From positions 1 through 64,000 of the forward strand of contig NZ_JALHLG010000024.1 in the NCBI RefSeq assembly GCF_022832375.1: a DNA stretch of 64,000 nt. Direction: 5' to 3'. The notes below the pieces were generated by a model. It was given only the letters and a program-made list of their open reading frames with translations, made no database searches and had not been told where the DNA came from. Both the position numbers and the translations under genes were made by a program. The stretch is from Novosphingobium beihaiense (GTDB taxonomy: Bacteria; Pseudomonadota; Alphaproteobacteria; Sphingomonadales; Sphingomonadaceae). This document shows positions 28,438-36,689 of the stretch, one piece after another. The first letter of the stretch is position 1. Every line of letters starts with the position of its first letter.

Positions 28438-29435
28438 AAGACATCACGATTTCCGTTTCGTTCGATATGCGCTCGCCCGACTGGGCCGCGCCGACGCCCG
28501 GTCTCTACCGCGCAGCGATAGAGATGGCGGCGTTCGTGGACCGGATCGGCGCCGACCAGATCGGCCTGATGCAGCATCACGGATCGGACGATGGCTATCT
28601 GCCGCAGCCCTTCGTGCTGGCGGGCGGCATGGCAGCGGTGACCGAGCGCATCCGCTTCCTGCTGGGGGCGGTGATCCTGCCGCTGCACGATCCGGTGGAA
28701 CTGGCCGAGCAGATCGCGGTGGCCGACAATATGTCGGGCGGGCGGATCAATGTGATCTTCGGCGCGGGCTATGTGCCCAGCGAATTCGCGATGTTCGGAA
28801 AGTCGCTGAAAGACCGTGCGAAGCTGATGGACGCCGGGCTGGAGATCGTCCTGCGTGCTATGAAGGGCGAACGTTTCGAGCATGAAGGCCGCCCGATCTT
28901 CACGCGCCCGCTGCCGGTGCAGGCGCCGGAGGATATCATTCTCGTCGGCGGCGGCGTGCCGGCGTCGGCCCGGCGCGCGGCGAAATTCGGCGTCGGGTTC
29001 GGGCCGATGAAAGGCGAACTGGTCGATCTCTACTTGTCCGAATGCGAGCGTCTCGGCCACCAGCCCCGCACGTATTTCCGCCCCGTGCCCGGCATGCCCA
29101 TGGCCATCCACTTGTGCGAGGACCCGGACGCGGGCTGGGGAGCGCTGGCGCCGCATGCCGTCCACGTCATCACCGAATATGCCAAGTGGGCGGAGCAGGA
29201 AGGCGATGCCTCCAACTCGCCCTTCAAAGGGCTGACCGATCCTGCCGTGCTGCGCCACGCCGGAATGTTCGCGGCCTGGACGCCCGAAATGCTGCTGGAG
29301 AAAGTGCGCAGCATGGAAGGGGGCAATATCGGGTTTCAGCCGCTGCTCGGTGGCCTTGCGCCGGAGGAAGGGTGGAAGAGCCTCAAGCTGCTCGAACAGG
29401 TCATGCCCGATCTGCGTGAGGCGATTGCCGGGTAA
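28434..29435 (+). CDS. LLM class flavin-dependent oxidoreductase
   Basis: A luciferase-like monooxygenase-family protein of 333 residues (FMN or F420 dependent), with GADQIGLMQHHGSDDGYLPQ, LGGAVILPLHDPVELAEQIA-type strand-helix pattern, and GGRINVIFGAGY (about 100-111). Such enzymes oxygenate or reduce small hydrophobic substrates, including Baeyer-Villiger type reactions. The GTG start overlaps the preceding stop (GTGA) and has GGGAG upstream. It is the last gene of the SDR-SnoaL-LLM operon, ending at a family B hairpin. Confidence 0.9.
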   Translation: MKDITISVSFDMRSPDWAAPTPGLYRAAIEMAAFVDRIGADQIGLMQHHGSDDGYLPQPFVLAGGMAAVTERIRFLLGAVILPLHDPVELAEQIAVADNMSGGRINVIFGAGYVPSEFAMFGKSLKDRAKLMDAGLEIVLRAMKGERFEHEGRPIFTRPLPVQAPEDIILVGGGVPASARRAAKFGVGFGPMKGELVDLYLSECERLGHQPRTYFRPVPGMPMAIHLCEDPDAGWGALAPHAVHVITEYAKWAEQEGDASNSPFKGLTDPAVLRHAGMFAAWTPEMLLEKVRSMEGGNIGFQPLLGGLAPEEGWKSLKLLEQVMPDLREAIAG

Positions 29436-29466
29436 GCGGCAGTCCCACCAAGACCGCTACCCACCC

Positions 29467-29540
29467 CCGTTCGTGTCGAGCGAAGTCGAGACACGCTTAC
29501 GCTGTGCCAACGTGTTTCGCCTTCGCTCGACACGAACGGG
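29467..29540. repeat. Family B inverted repeat, copy 2
   Basis: Arms CCGTTCGTGTCGAGCGAAGT... and ...CTTCGCTCGACACGAACGG, with a few mismatches near the loop (TTTCGC in place of CTCGA). It fills the gap between the convergent LLM and SDR genes. Confidence 0.88.
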
Positions 29541-29547
29541 AGACAGT

Positions 29548-30309
29548 TCAGTCCGCCGTTACGCCCGCATCGATATTGATGCAGGCACCGTGATAGGATC
29601 GCGCGGCGGGCGTGGCGAGGAAGGCGACGGTTTCGGCCACGTCCTCGATCTCGCACAGACCGCGCGGGGAGCCGATGCGACCGATCAGGTCGCGGTCGCA
29701 TTCGGCGAGCGCCGCCATGCCGCCGACAAGGCCGGTCATCATCCCGCCCGGCGCCACTGCGTTGATGCGGATCGGGGCCTTCATGTATTCCATGGCCAGT
29801 GCTTTGGTCATGTTGGTGAGCGCGGCCTTGGTGGCGCAATAGGCGGCGAAATAGGCCTGCCCCTGAAACGCCGCGCAGGATGTGACGTTGACGATGGCGC
29901 CGTGGCTTTCGAGCAAGAGCGGCAGGCTGGCGCGGATCAGGAAGAAGGGCGCTTCCAGATTGACCTTCATGGTAAGATCCCACGCCTCGTCCGAAAATTC
30001 CGTCGTGGGCCCCGGTTTCATGACGCCCGCCACATTGCACAGCGCATCGAGCCGCCCGAATTCGGCAAGCGTAACGGCTATGGCCCGGTCGCAATTGGCC
30101 CGTTCCGCAAGATCGAGAATCAGTTCCAGCGCCGTCCCTCCGGCGGCGCGGATTTCCTGCGCTGTCCCGGCCAGTCCTTCCGCCGAGATGTCGGCAATGG
30201 CAACGGCGGCTCCCAGACCGGCGAGGCGCAGCGCCACCGCGCGTCCCAGTCCCGCCGCCGCGCCGGTGACCAGCGCCACCTTTCCGCTCATGTCCGCTGG
30301 TTGCAGCAT
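29548..30309 (-). CDS. Short-chain dehydrogenase/reductase
   Basis: A 253-residue SDR: TGAAAGLG cofactor loop (about 15-22), Asp after beta2 (AIADIS, suggesting NAD), CNVAG in place of NNAG, catalytic Ser in NVTSCAAF and YCATK. ATG has GAGGAG nine bases upstream; an earlier in-frame start lacks support. It follows the lysR gene on the same strand, 31 bases behind its stop, so the two may form one unit. Confidence 0.92.
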   Translation of the reverse strand: MLQPADMSGKVALVTGAAAGLGRAVALRLAGLGAAVAIADISAEGLAGTAQEIRAAGGTALELILDLAERANCDRAIAVTLAEFGRLDALCNVAGVMKPGPTTEFSDEAWDLTMKVNLEAPFFLIRASLPLLLESHGAIVNVTSCAAFQGQAYFAAYCATKAALTNMTKALAMEYMKAPIRINAVAPGGMMTGLVGGMAALAECDRDLIGRIGSPRGLCEIEDVAETVAFLATPAARSYHGACINIDAGVTAD

Positions 30310-30340
30310 CGTTATCTCCTCTCCGGTTACCGGAAGGAAA

Positions 30341-31228
30341 TCATGCCTTGGCGTAGTGGCCGCGGACAAGGCCGATGAACGGGCTGGCCAGCGCCTGAGC
30401 GATATGCGGCTCGCCCGCGTGGAGCAGGCCGATCTCGCGCGTCAGTTCGAAGTCCTTCACCGGCACGAACCGCACAGCAGGCTCTTCGAAGCATTCGGGC
30501 ATCATGCCCACGCCTGCACCGGCGCGCACCACCGCGAGCACGCGTTCGTCGCTGGTGGTCTTGAGCACGAAGCGCGGGCGCACCCCGCGCGCAATGAAGA
30601 AGCGGTTGATCTCCGGCAGCCCCTCGCAGTGGCGGCGCAGCGCCATGCGATCGCGCGCGAGCTGTTCGGCCATCACTTCGTCCTCGCCCGCCAGCGGGTG
30701 GTCGAGCGGTAGCACCATCATGTAGCGTTCGCGCGCCAGAACTTCGGGATGGAAGCGGGCATGCTGCGGGCGTACCACCGTCAGCGCGACATCGATGCGG
30801 CCGCGTTCGAGCCGTTCGGCGATGTCGCGTTCGTTGCCGTCGAGGATTTCCAGCGCTTCGCTGGAGCCGAGCGCGCGGTGTTGCAGCAGCAATTCCTCGA
30901 TCATGGCGGTGGGGATCGTGCCGAGCACGCCTATGCGCAGCAGGGTGGGGTCGGACACTTCGGAGAGTTCCACCAGGGCATGCTCGTATTCCGCCGCGAT
31001 CCGCCGGGCGCGCACGAGGAAGCGGCTTCCGGCGGGGGTGAGCGCTACGCCCCTCCCATTCGGTCCGCCCCGATCCCTGTCGAACAAACGGGCGCCCAGC
31101 TCGCGTTCCAGCTTGGCGATTCCGGCAGAGAGCGAGGGCTGGGTCACGCTCACCTGCTTGGCCGCCCGGCTGAAACTGCCGGTTTCCGCCACGGCGAGGA
31201 AATAGCGCAGCAAATATTGGTCTATCAT
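30341..31228 (-). CDS. LysR family transcriptional regulator
   Basis: A 295-residue LysR protein. The N-terminal winged HTH is clear (SFSRAAKQVSVTQPSLSAGIAKLERELG, about 18-45; LFDRDRGG), followed by the periplasmic-binding-like effector domain. It is divergent from the acyl-CoA carboxylase operon at 31361 and most likely activates it in response to a pathway intermediate. A dyad CATAG-N7-CTATG overlaps its own start codon (31226-31242), fitting autoregulation. Confidence 0.93.
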   Translation of the reverse strand: MIDQYLLRYFLAVAETGSFSRAAKQVSVTQPSLSAGIAKLERELGARLFDRDRGGPNGRGVALTPAGSRFLVRARRIAAEYEHALVELSEVSDPTLLRIGVLGTIPTAMIEELLLQHRALGSSEALEILDGNERDIAERLERGRIDVALTVVRPQHARFHPEVLARERYMMVLPLDHPLAGEDEVMAEQLARDRMALRRHCEGLPEINRFFIARGVRPRFVLKTTSDERVLAVVRAGAGVGMMPECFEEPAVRFVPVKDFELTREIGLLHAGEPHIAQALASPFIGLVRGHYAKA

Positions 31229-31242
31229 AGAAACTGTCTATG
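31226..31242. promoter_or_regulatory. LysR-type operator candidate
   Basis: CATAG-AAACTGT-CTATG is a perfect interrupted dyad containing the T-N11-A pattern usual for LysR-family sites. It overlaps the lysR start codon and lies 119 bases before the carboxylase start, in the 132-base divergent gap. Confidence 0.5.
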
Positions 31243-31360
31243 ACGTGCCGGTAAAACTTTCAATTTCCTCTGTTGCCCGGCCTTGGTTAGATAGGTCGCG
31301 TAAATCGAAATCCGTTGGGAAGAGGCTGGCGCCCAGCGCCGCCGGAAAGGAATGGATGGC

Positions 31361-32962
31361 ATGAGCGCGCCGGTGCTCCAGACTAGTGTCAATCTCGACA
31401 GCCCCGAGGCGAAGGCGCGCGATGCGCACAACCGGGCTCTGGCGAAGGATCTGCACGACAAGGTCGCGCAGGCCGCGCTGGGCGGCAACGAGAAGTCGCG
31501 CGAGCGCCATGTCAGCCGCGGCAAGTTGCTCCCGCGCGACCGGGTGGAGCGGCTGCTCGATCCCGGCTCGCCGCTGCTGGAACTGGGCCAGTTGGCGGCG
31601 AACGGGCTCTATGGCGAGGACATTCCCGGTGCAGGCATGATCTCTGCGATCGGCCGCGTCTCGGGCCGCCAGTGCATGATCGTGTGCAACGATGCCACCG
31701 TGAAAGGCGGCACCTACTACCCGATGACGGTGAAGAAGCACATCCGCGCGCAGGAGATCGCGCAAGAGAACAACCTGCCGTGCATCTACCTTGTCGACAG
31801 CGGCGGCGCCAACCTGCCGCACCAGGCGGAAGTCTTTCCGGACAAGGACCACTTCGGCCGCATCTTCTTCAATCAGGCGAACATGAGCGCCAGGGGCATT
31901 CCGCAGATCGCCTGCGTCATGGGAAGCTGCACGGCGGGCGGCGCCTATGTCCCCGCGATGAGCGACGAGACCGTGATCGTGAAGGAGCAGGGCACGATCT
32001 TCCTCGCCGGCCCGCCGCTGGTGCAGGCCGCGACGGGCGAAGTGATCTCGGCCGAGGATCTGGGCGGCGGCGATCTGCACAGCCGCAAGTCGGGCGTGAC
32101 CGATCACCTCGCCGACAACGACGAGCACGCGCTCACCATCGTCCGCGACATCGTCTCGCAGCTTGGCCCGGTGCACCGGCACGGGTTGCCGCTGCAGGAA
32201 CCGCGCGCGCCCAAGTACGATCCGGAAGAGCTTTACAGCATCATTCCCGAGGACGTGCGGGCGCCTTACGATGTGCACGAAGTGATCGCGCGCGTGGTGG
32301 ACGGCAGCGAGTTCCATGAGTTCAAGGCGCTCTACGGCACCACGCTGGTCTGCGGCTTTGCGCATATCCACGGGATGCCGGTGGCGATCCTCGCCAACAA
32401 CGGCGTGCTGTTTTCCGAAAGCGCGCAGAAGGGCGCGCACTTCATCGAACTCGCCTGCCAGCGCAAGATCCCGCTGCTGTTCCTTCAGAACATCTCGGGC
32501 TTCATGGTCGGCGGCAAGTACGAGGCCGAGGGCATCGCCAAGCACGGCGCCAAGCTGGTGACGGCGGTGGCGACGGCAACGGTGCCCAAGATCACCGTGC
32601 TGATCGGCGGCAGCTTCGGCGCGGGCAACTACGGCATGTGCGGCCGTGCTTACGATCCGCGCTTCCTGTTCACCTGGCCCAATGCGCGCATCTCGGTGAT
32701 GGGCGGCGAACAGGCGGCCTCTGTGCTCGCCACTGTCCACCGCGACGCAGCCAAGTGGGACGAGCGCGAGGCGGAGGCGTTCAAGGCGCCGATCCGCCAG
32801 AAGTACGAGGACGAAGGCAACCCCTACTACGCCACCGCGCGTTTGTGGGACGACGGCGTGATCGACCCGGCACAGACCCGCGATGTGCTGGGGCTCGCGC
32901 TGGCGGCGGCGCTTGAGGCGCCGATCCCGGACCGGCCGCAGTTCGGCGTGTTCAGGATGTGA
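31361..32962 (+). CDS. Acyl-CoA carboxylase, carboxyltransferase (beta) subunit, MCC-type
   Basis: Transfers a carboxyl group from carboxybiotin to an acyl-CoA. The 533-residue sequence is closest in pattern to methylcrotonyl-CoA carboxylase beta: [37 protein letters not shown] and [17 protein letters not shown] (two crotonase-like halves). Geranyl-CoA carboxylase is related, so the substrate is not settled. ATG at 31361 was chosen because AAGG lies ten bases before it; ATG at 31352 is too near. The stop overlaps the next start. No isovaleryl-CoA dehydrogenase gene is present, unlike typical leucine operons. Confidence 0.92.
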   Translation: MSAPVLQTSVNLDSPEAKARDAHNRALAKDLHDKVAQAALGGNEKSRERHVSRGKLLPRDRVERLLDPGSPLLELGQLAANGLYGEDIPGAGMISAIGRVSGRQCMIVCNDATVKGGTYYPMTVKKHIRAQEIAQENNLPCIYLVDSGGANLPHQAEVFPDKDHFGRIFFNQANMSARGIPQIACVMGSCTAGGAYVPAMSDETVIVKEQGTIFLAGPPLVQAATGEVISAEDLGGGDLHSRKSGVTDHLADNDEHALTIVRDIVSQLGPVHRHGLPLQEPRAPKYDPEELYSIIPEDVRAPYDVHEVIARVVDGSEFHEFKALYGTTLVCGFAHIHGMPVAILANNGVLFSESAQKGAHFIELACQRKIPLLFLQNISGFMVGGKYEAEGIAKHGAKLVTAVATATVPKITVLIGGSFGAGNYGMCGRAYDPRFLFTWPNARISVMGGEQAASVLATVHRDAAKWDEREAEAFKAPIRQKYEDEGNPYYATARLWDDGVIDPAQTRDVLGLALAAALEAPIPDRPQFGVFRM

Positions 32963-33276
32963 TGATGGCAGGCAAAGACATCCTGTTTGTGCTCGACACC
33001 GACTGGGCCGACCCCGCTTTCGAGGGGCGCCGGTTCTACTGCAAGGATTGCGTGACGGTGGAAGGCCTCATTGCGCTGTTCCCACAGCGTGCGTCCAATA
33101 TCGAGGTTGTGCGGGTGCCATGGCCTCGCCCGCGCGGGCCTGTGATCGATGCGCTGGGCGAGGAGAACCAGAACCTGCCCGCGCTGGCTTTTGCCGAAGG
33201 TGGCTTCGTCAACGAGATCGAAGCCCTGCTCGCCGCCTTGCACACCCGCCACGGTTTTCCGGAGCGTCATCCATGA
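32962..33276 (+). CDS. DUF3088 domain-containing protein
   Basis: A 104-residue protein with the DUF3088 pattern: ILFVLDTDWADPAFEGRRFY, CKDCVTVEGLIALFP, VPWPRPRGPVIDALGEENQN and LPALAFAEGG. A CxxC pair (FYCKDC) and the fold outline suggest a thioredoxin-like protein; the function is unknown. Its start overlaps the carboxylase beta stop and its stop overlaps the alpha-subunit start (ATGA), so it is translationally coupled between the two subunits. That placement suggests a role in assembly or activity of the carboxylase. Confidence 0.85.
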   Translation: MMAGKDILFVLDTDWADPAFEGRRFYCKDCVTVEGLIALFPQRASNIEVVRVPWPRPRGPVIDALGEENQNLPALAFAEGGFVNEIEALLAALHTRHGFPERHP

Positions 33277-35114
33277 TCAAATCCCTCCTCATCGCCAACC
33301 GCGGCGAAATCGCCTGCCGGGTTATCCGCACCGCACGCAGCCTCGGCATCCGCACGGTGGCCGTCTATTCCGATGCAGACGCGCAGGCGCTGCATGTGCG
33401 CGAGGCCGACGAGGCCGTGCACATCGGCCCGGCGCCGACGCGCGAGAGCTACCTTGTCGGCGAGAGGATCATCGCGGCCGCCAAGGCGAGCGGCGCGGAG
33501 GCGATCCATCCCGGCTACGGCTTCCTGTCTGAAAACGCCGAATTCGCGCAAGCTGTGATGGATGCAGGGATCGTCTGGGTTGGTCCAAATCCGTCCTCGA
33601 TCACCGCGATGGGTCTCAAGGATGCGGCCAAGAAGCTGATGGCCGATGCAGGCGTGCCGGTGACGCCGGGCTACATGGGCGAGGATCAGTCGCCGGGCCT
33701 GCTCGCCGATGAGGCGGGCAAGATCGGCTATCCGGTGCTGATCAAGGCCGTCGCGGGCGGCGGCGGCAAGGGCATGCGCCTTGTTGAAAGCGAAGAGGAC
33801 TTCGCCGACGCGCTCGCTTCGTGCAAGCGCGAGGCGGCGGCTTCGTTTGGCAACGATCACGTACTGATCGAGAAGTACATCGCCTCGCCCCGCCACATTG
33901 AAGTGCAGGTGTTCGGCGATAAGCACGGCAACGCCGTCCACTTGTTCGAGCGCGATTGCTCGCTGCAGCGCCGTCACCAGAAGGTGATCGAGGAAGCGCC
34001 TGCACCTGGCATGGATGCGGCGACGCGCGAGGCGCTTTGTGCTGCAGCCGTGCGTGCAGCAAAAGCCGTCGATTATGTCGGCGCAGGGACCATCGAGTTT
34101 ATCGCCGATGGCTCGGGCAAGCTTGCGGCGGACAAGATCTGGTTCATGGAAATGAACACCCGCCTGCAGGTCGAGCACCCCGTCACCGAGGAGATCACCG
34201 GCGTCGATCTCGTCGAGTGGCAGCTTCGCGTTGCCTCGGGCGAACCGCTGCCGATGAGCCAGGAAGACCTCACGATCGACGGCTGGGCGATGGAAGCGCG
34301 CCTCTATGCCGAAGATCCGGCCAAGGGCTTCCTGCCGAGCATCGGCAAGCTGGAATTGCTGCAGTTCGGCGAGGCGGAAGGGGGCCGCATCGACACCGGC
34401 GTCTATGAAGGCGCGGAAGTCTCGCCGCACTACGACCCGATGATCGCCAAAGTCATTGCCTGGGGCGACGACCGCGACGAAGCGCGCGAGCGGCTGGGCG
34501 AAATGCTGCAGGACAGCGCGGTCTGGCCGGTGAAGACGAACGCCTCGTTCCTGGTGAAAGCGCTGCAGCATCCGGACTTCGCGGCAGGCAAAGTCGATAC
34601 CGGCCTGATCGGCCGCGACGGCGAGGCCATGGGCGAACCGCCGGTGCCGTCCGACGATGTGTTGCAGGCGGCCGCCGATGCGCTGGTGCCGGTGACGGAT
34701 ATGGCTGGTTTCCGTCTCAATGCTGCGCCCCGGCGTGCAGCATGGTTCCTGCTCGATGGCGAGAAAGTGGAGATCGCACTGACCAGTGAAGGCTCCGAAG
34801 AGCCCGCCACCGGCGTGCTTGTCACCGAGCAGGGGCAGGCCTGGCTGCTGACGCCCTGGCGCCATGATGCGGCGCATGGCGCGGCGGACGGTTCGGGCGC
34901 GATCGTCGCGCCGATGCCGGGCAAGGTGATCGCGGTCGAGGTCGAGAAGGGCGATGTGGTCGCCAAGGGGCAGAAGCTGCTCACGCTCGAAGCGATGAAG
35001 ATGGAGCACACGCTGACGGCGCCGTTCGACGGCACGGTGGCAGAACTGAACGCCAGCGCGGGCGCGCAGGTGCAGGTCGATGCGCTGCTGGTGAAGATCG
35101 AGGAGAGCGAATAA
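33273..35114 (+). CDS. Acyl-CoA carboxylase, biotin carboxylase/biotin carrier (alpha) subunit
   Basis: A 613-residue subunit that carboxylates its own biotin using ATP and bicarbonate. Order: biotin carboxylase N-lobe (LLIANRGEIACRVIRTA at the start), ATP-grasp loop KAVAGGGGKGMRLV, catalytic EMNTRLQVEHPVTEE, then a linker and the biotinyl domain with EAMKMEH, Lys576 being biotinylated 37 residues from the end. It is of the MCC/PCC/geranyl-CoA type and pairs with the beta subunit at 31361. Start ATG overlaps the DUF3088 stop; its TAA overlaps the next ATG. Confidence 0.95.
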   Translation: MIKSLLIANRGEIACRVIRTARSLGIRTVAVYSDADAQALHVREADEAVHIGPAPTRESYLVGERIIAAAKASGAEAIHPGYGFLSENAEFAQAVMDAGIVWVGPNPSSITAMGLKDAAKKLMADAGVPVTPGYMGEDQSPGLLADEAGKIGYPVLIKAVAGGGGKGMRLVESEEDFADALASCKREAAASFGNDHVLIEKYIASPRHIEVQVFGDKHGNAVHLFERDCSLQRRHQKVIEEAPAPGMDAATREALCAAAVRAAKAVDYVGAGTIEFIADGSGKLAADKIWFMEMNTRLQVEHPVTEEITGVDLVEWQLRVASGEPLPMSQEDLTIDGWAMEARLYAEDPAKGFLPSIGKLELLQFGEAEGGRIDTGVYEGAEVSPHYDPMIAKVIAWGDDRDEARERLGEMLQDSAVWPVKTNASFLVKALQHPDFAAGKVDTGLIGRDGEAMGEPPVPSDDVLQAAADALVPVTDMAGFRLNAAPRRAAWFLLDGEKVEIALTSEGSEEPATGVLVTEQGQAWLLTPWRHDAAHGAADGSGAIVAPMPGKVIAVEVEKGDVVAKGQKLLTLEAMKMEHTLTAPFDGTVAELNASAGAQVQVDALLVKIEESE

Positions 35115-35569
35115 TGGCGGGCCGGTTTTTCGACGAATGGGCCGTGGGTGACAGGATCGTCCACCAGCCGAGCCGCACCGTCACCGAAACCGACAACCTG
35201 ATGTTCTCGGCGATGACGCATAACATGCAGCCGCTGCATCTCGATGCCGAGACCGCCAAGGCCAGCGAGTTCGGGCAGATCCTCGTCAATTCGACGTTTA
35301 CGTTCAGTCTGGCGGTGGGCCTGTCGATCGCGGATACCACGGTGGGCACGCTGGTTGCCAATCTGGGGTTCGACAAGGTGGTGACGCCCAAGCCGACCTT
35401 CATTGGCGATACGCTCACGTGCTCCAGCGAAGTGGTGGAGATGCGCGAGAGCAAGTCCCGCCCCACGCAGGGCATCGTGGTGTTCAAGCACGAACTAACC
35501 AACCAGCGGGGCGAAACCGCGCTCTCTATGCTGCGCACGGTGCTGCTGAAGAAGAAGGCGGCTGAGTGA
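35114..35569 (+). CDS. MaoC family dehydratase
   Basis: A single hot-dog protein of 151 residues. It should hydrate an enoyl-CoA or dehydrate a hydroxyacyl-CoA in the same pathway as the carboxylase. The active-site segment reads MTHNMQPLHLD instead of the R-hydratase consensus GDxNPLHxD: the His is kept but the catalytic Asp position is Asn. Such variants occur in the MaoC branch that acts on C5 dicarboxylic or branched CoA esters, so the reaction is inferred. TAATG overlap with the alpha subunit gene places it last in the carboxylase operon. Confidence 0.88.
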   Translation: MAGRFFDEWAVGDRIVHQPSRTVTETDNLMFSAMTHNMQPLHLDAETAKASEFGQILVNSTFTFSLAVGLSIADTTVGTLVANLGFDKVVTPKPTFIGDTLTCSSEVVEMRESKSRPTQGIVVFKHELTNQRGETALSMLRTVLLKKKAAE

Positions 35570-35578
35570 GTTTTCATC

Positions 35579-35657
35579 CCCTCCGCTCGTGCTGAGCTTG
35601 TCGAAGCACGCTGGCACCGCGCTATCCATCCTTCGACAAGCTCAGGATGAGCGGAGG
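35579..35657. repeat. Family C inverted repeat (relative of family B)
   Basis: Arms CCTCCGCTCGTGCTGAGCTT... and ...CTTCGACAAGCTCAGGATGA..., imperfectly paired around a 25-base loop. It shares the outline of family B but with GCTTGTCGAAG in place of GCGAAGTCGAG. Together with the next repeat it fills the gap between the convergent MaoC and iclR genes. Confidence 0.8.
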
Positions 35658-35697
35658 GGGGGCGGATTTCACGCAGGAGGTCTTAAGCTTTGCTTTT

Positions 35698-35769
35698 CGT
35701 TCGTGTCGAGCGAAGTCGAGACACGTTAGTGCAGTGCCTGCATGTCTCGACTTTGCTCGACACGAACGG
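35698..35769. repeat. Family B inverted repeat, copy 3
   Basis: Arms CGTTCGTGTCGAGCGAAGTC... and ...GACTTTGCTCGACACGAACG (one mismatch, TTTG for TTCG). It ends ten bases before the iclR stop codon. Confidence 0.88.
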
Positions 35770-35778
35770 TGGCCAAGT

Positions 35779-36564
35779 TCATCCCATCTGGTCGCTCAGG
35801 CTGCGGGCCGCATTCAGCAGGGCGGTCTTGAGGCGGGGCAGGGCCTCGCCGCGTACCGCCGCGCCCAGGCCGATGGCGACGAGGGCGTGGCTGGGCCTGC
35901 TTCCGGCCTCGCGTCCGCCTTTCCACACCGGCGCGGCGATCACGGTGACGCCCGAGATATAATGCCCAGCATCCACGGCCACACCGGTCTCGCGCGCTTC
36001 GGCGACCTGGGCCTGCCATTCCTCCCACGTCGGCGCTTCGTCCCAGCGCAGCGCGTCGAAGCGGGGGCGCAGGTCCTTCTCGGCATAGTTCCCGAAGGCG
36101 GCGATGCAGCGGCCCGTGGCCGAGACCAGCGCGGGGAAGCGGCTGCCGACTTGCGCCGATAGCTGGAACGCCTCGCCCGATTGCGACATCGCGGTGACGA
36201 TGATGCGGTCCAGCCCGAAGATCTGCACGCCCAGCGTCGTCAGTCCGAATTCGCGCGCGATGCGGTCCAGCGCGGGCTGGGCGAGATCGCTGAACCGGTC
36301 CCGCCCGAGCCATTGCCGGGCCAGCGTCAGCACGCCGGCGTCGAGGGTATAGCGCTTGGTGTCGGGATCGAAGGACACCAGCTCTTCCGCCACCAAGGCG
36401 CGCAATACGTAGAGGCAGGTGCTGGGAACCAGCCCCAGTTCGCGGGCGATCGCCTGCACGCCCATCGGCGCGCCGCGCTTTCCCAGCAGCCGCAGAATGG
36501 CCGCCGCGCGCGAGATGGCCGGGGCCTTGCTGGCCTTCACGGAAGAAGATGTATCGTCTTTCAT
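35779..36564 (-). CDS. IclR family transcriptional regulator
   Basis: A 261-residue IclR protein: N-terminal winged HTH (AISRAAAILRLLGKRG, MGVQAIARELGLVPSTCLYVLRAL) and a C-terminal GAF-like effector domain (about 90-255). It is divergent from the CoA ligase gene and probably controls the ligase-dehydratase-hydrolase-CaiB set. A 16-base near-palindrome overlaps its start codon. At its 3' end it meets two intergenic repeats. Confidence 0.92.
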   Translation of the reverse strand: MKDDTSSSVKASKAPAISRAAAILRLLGKRGAPMGVQAIARELGLVPSTCLYVLRALVAEELVSFDPDTKRYTLDAGVLTLARQWLGRDRFSDLAQPALDRIAREFGLTTLGVQIFGLDRIIVTAMSQSGEAFQLSAQVGSRFPALVSATGRCIAAFGNYAEKDLRPRFDALRWDEAPTWEEWQAQVAEARETGVAVDAGHYISGVTVIAAPVWKGGREAGSRPSHALVAIGLGAAVRGEALPRLKTALLNAARSLSDQMG

Positions 36565-36578
36565 TCAATATATAGAAT
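36563..36578. promoter_or_regulatory. IclR operator candidate
   Basis: ATTCAATATATAGAAT is palindromic at 14 of 16 positions and overlaps the iclR start codon, in an unusually AT-rich divergent gap. A second TTCAATAT follows at 36583, so an IclR dimer or tetramer could bind here. Confidence 0.4.
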
Positions 36579-36689
36579 AGAGTTCAATATTTACAACATC
36601 AAGCGGAATATGCCATGACCCGTCCGAACACGAGGACAGGGTGCGACTCGTTCACCGGGTGCACCTGAAAAATATTGGGAGAGCCTCTG

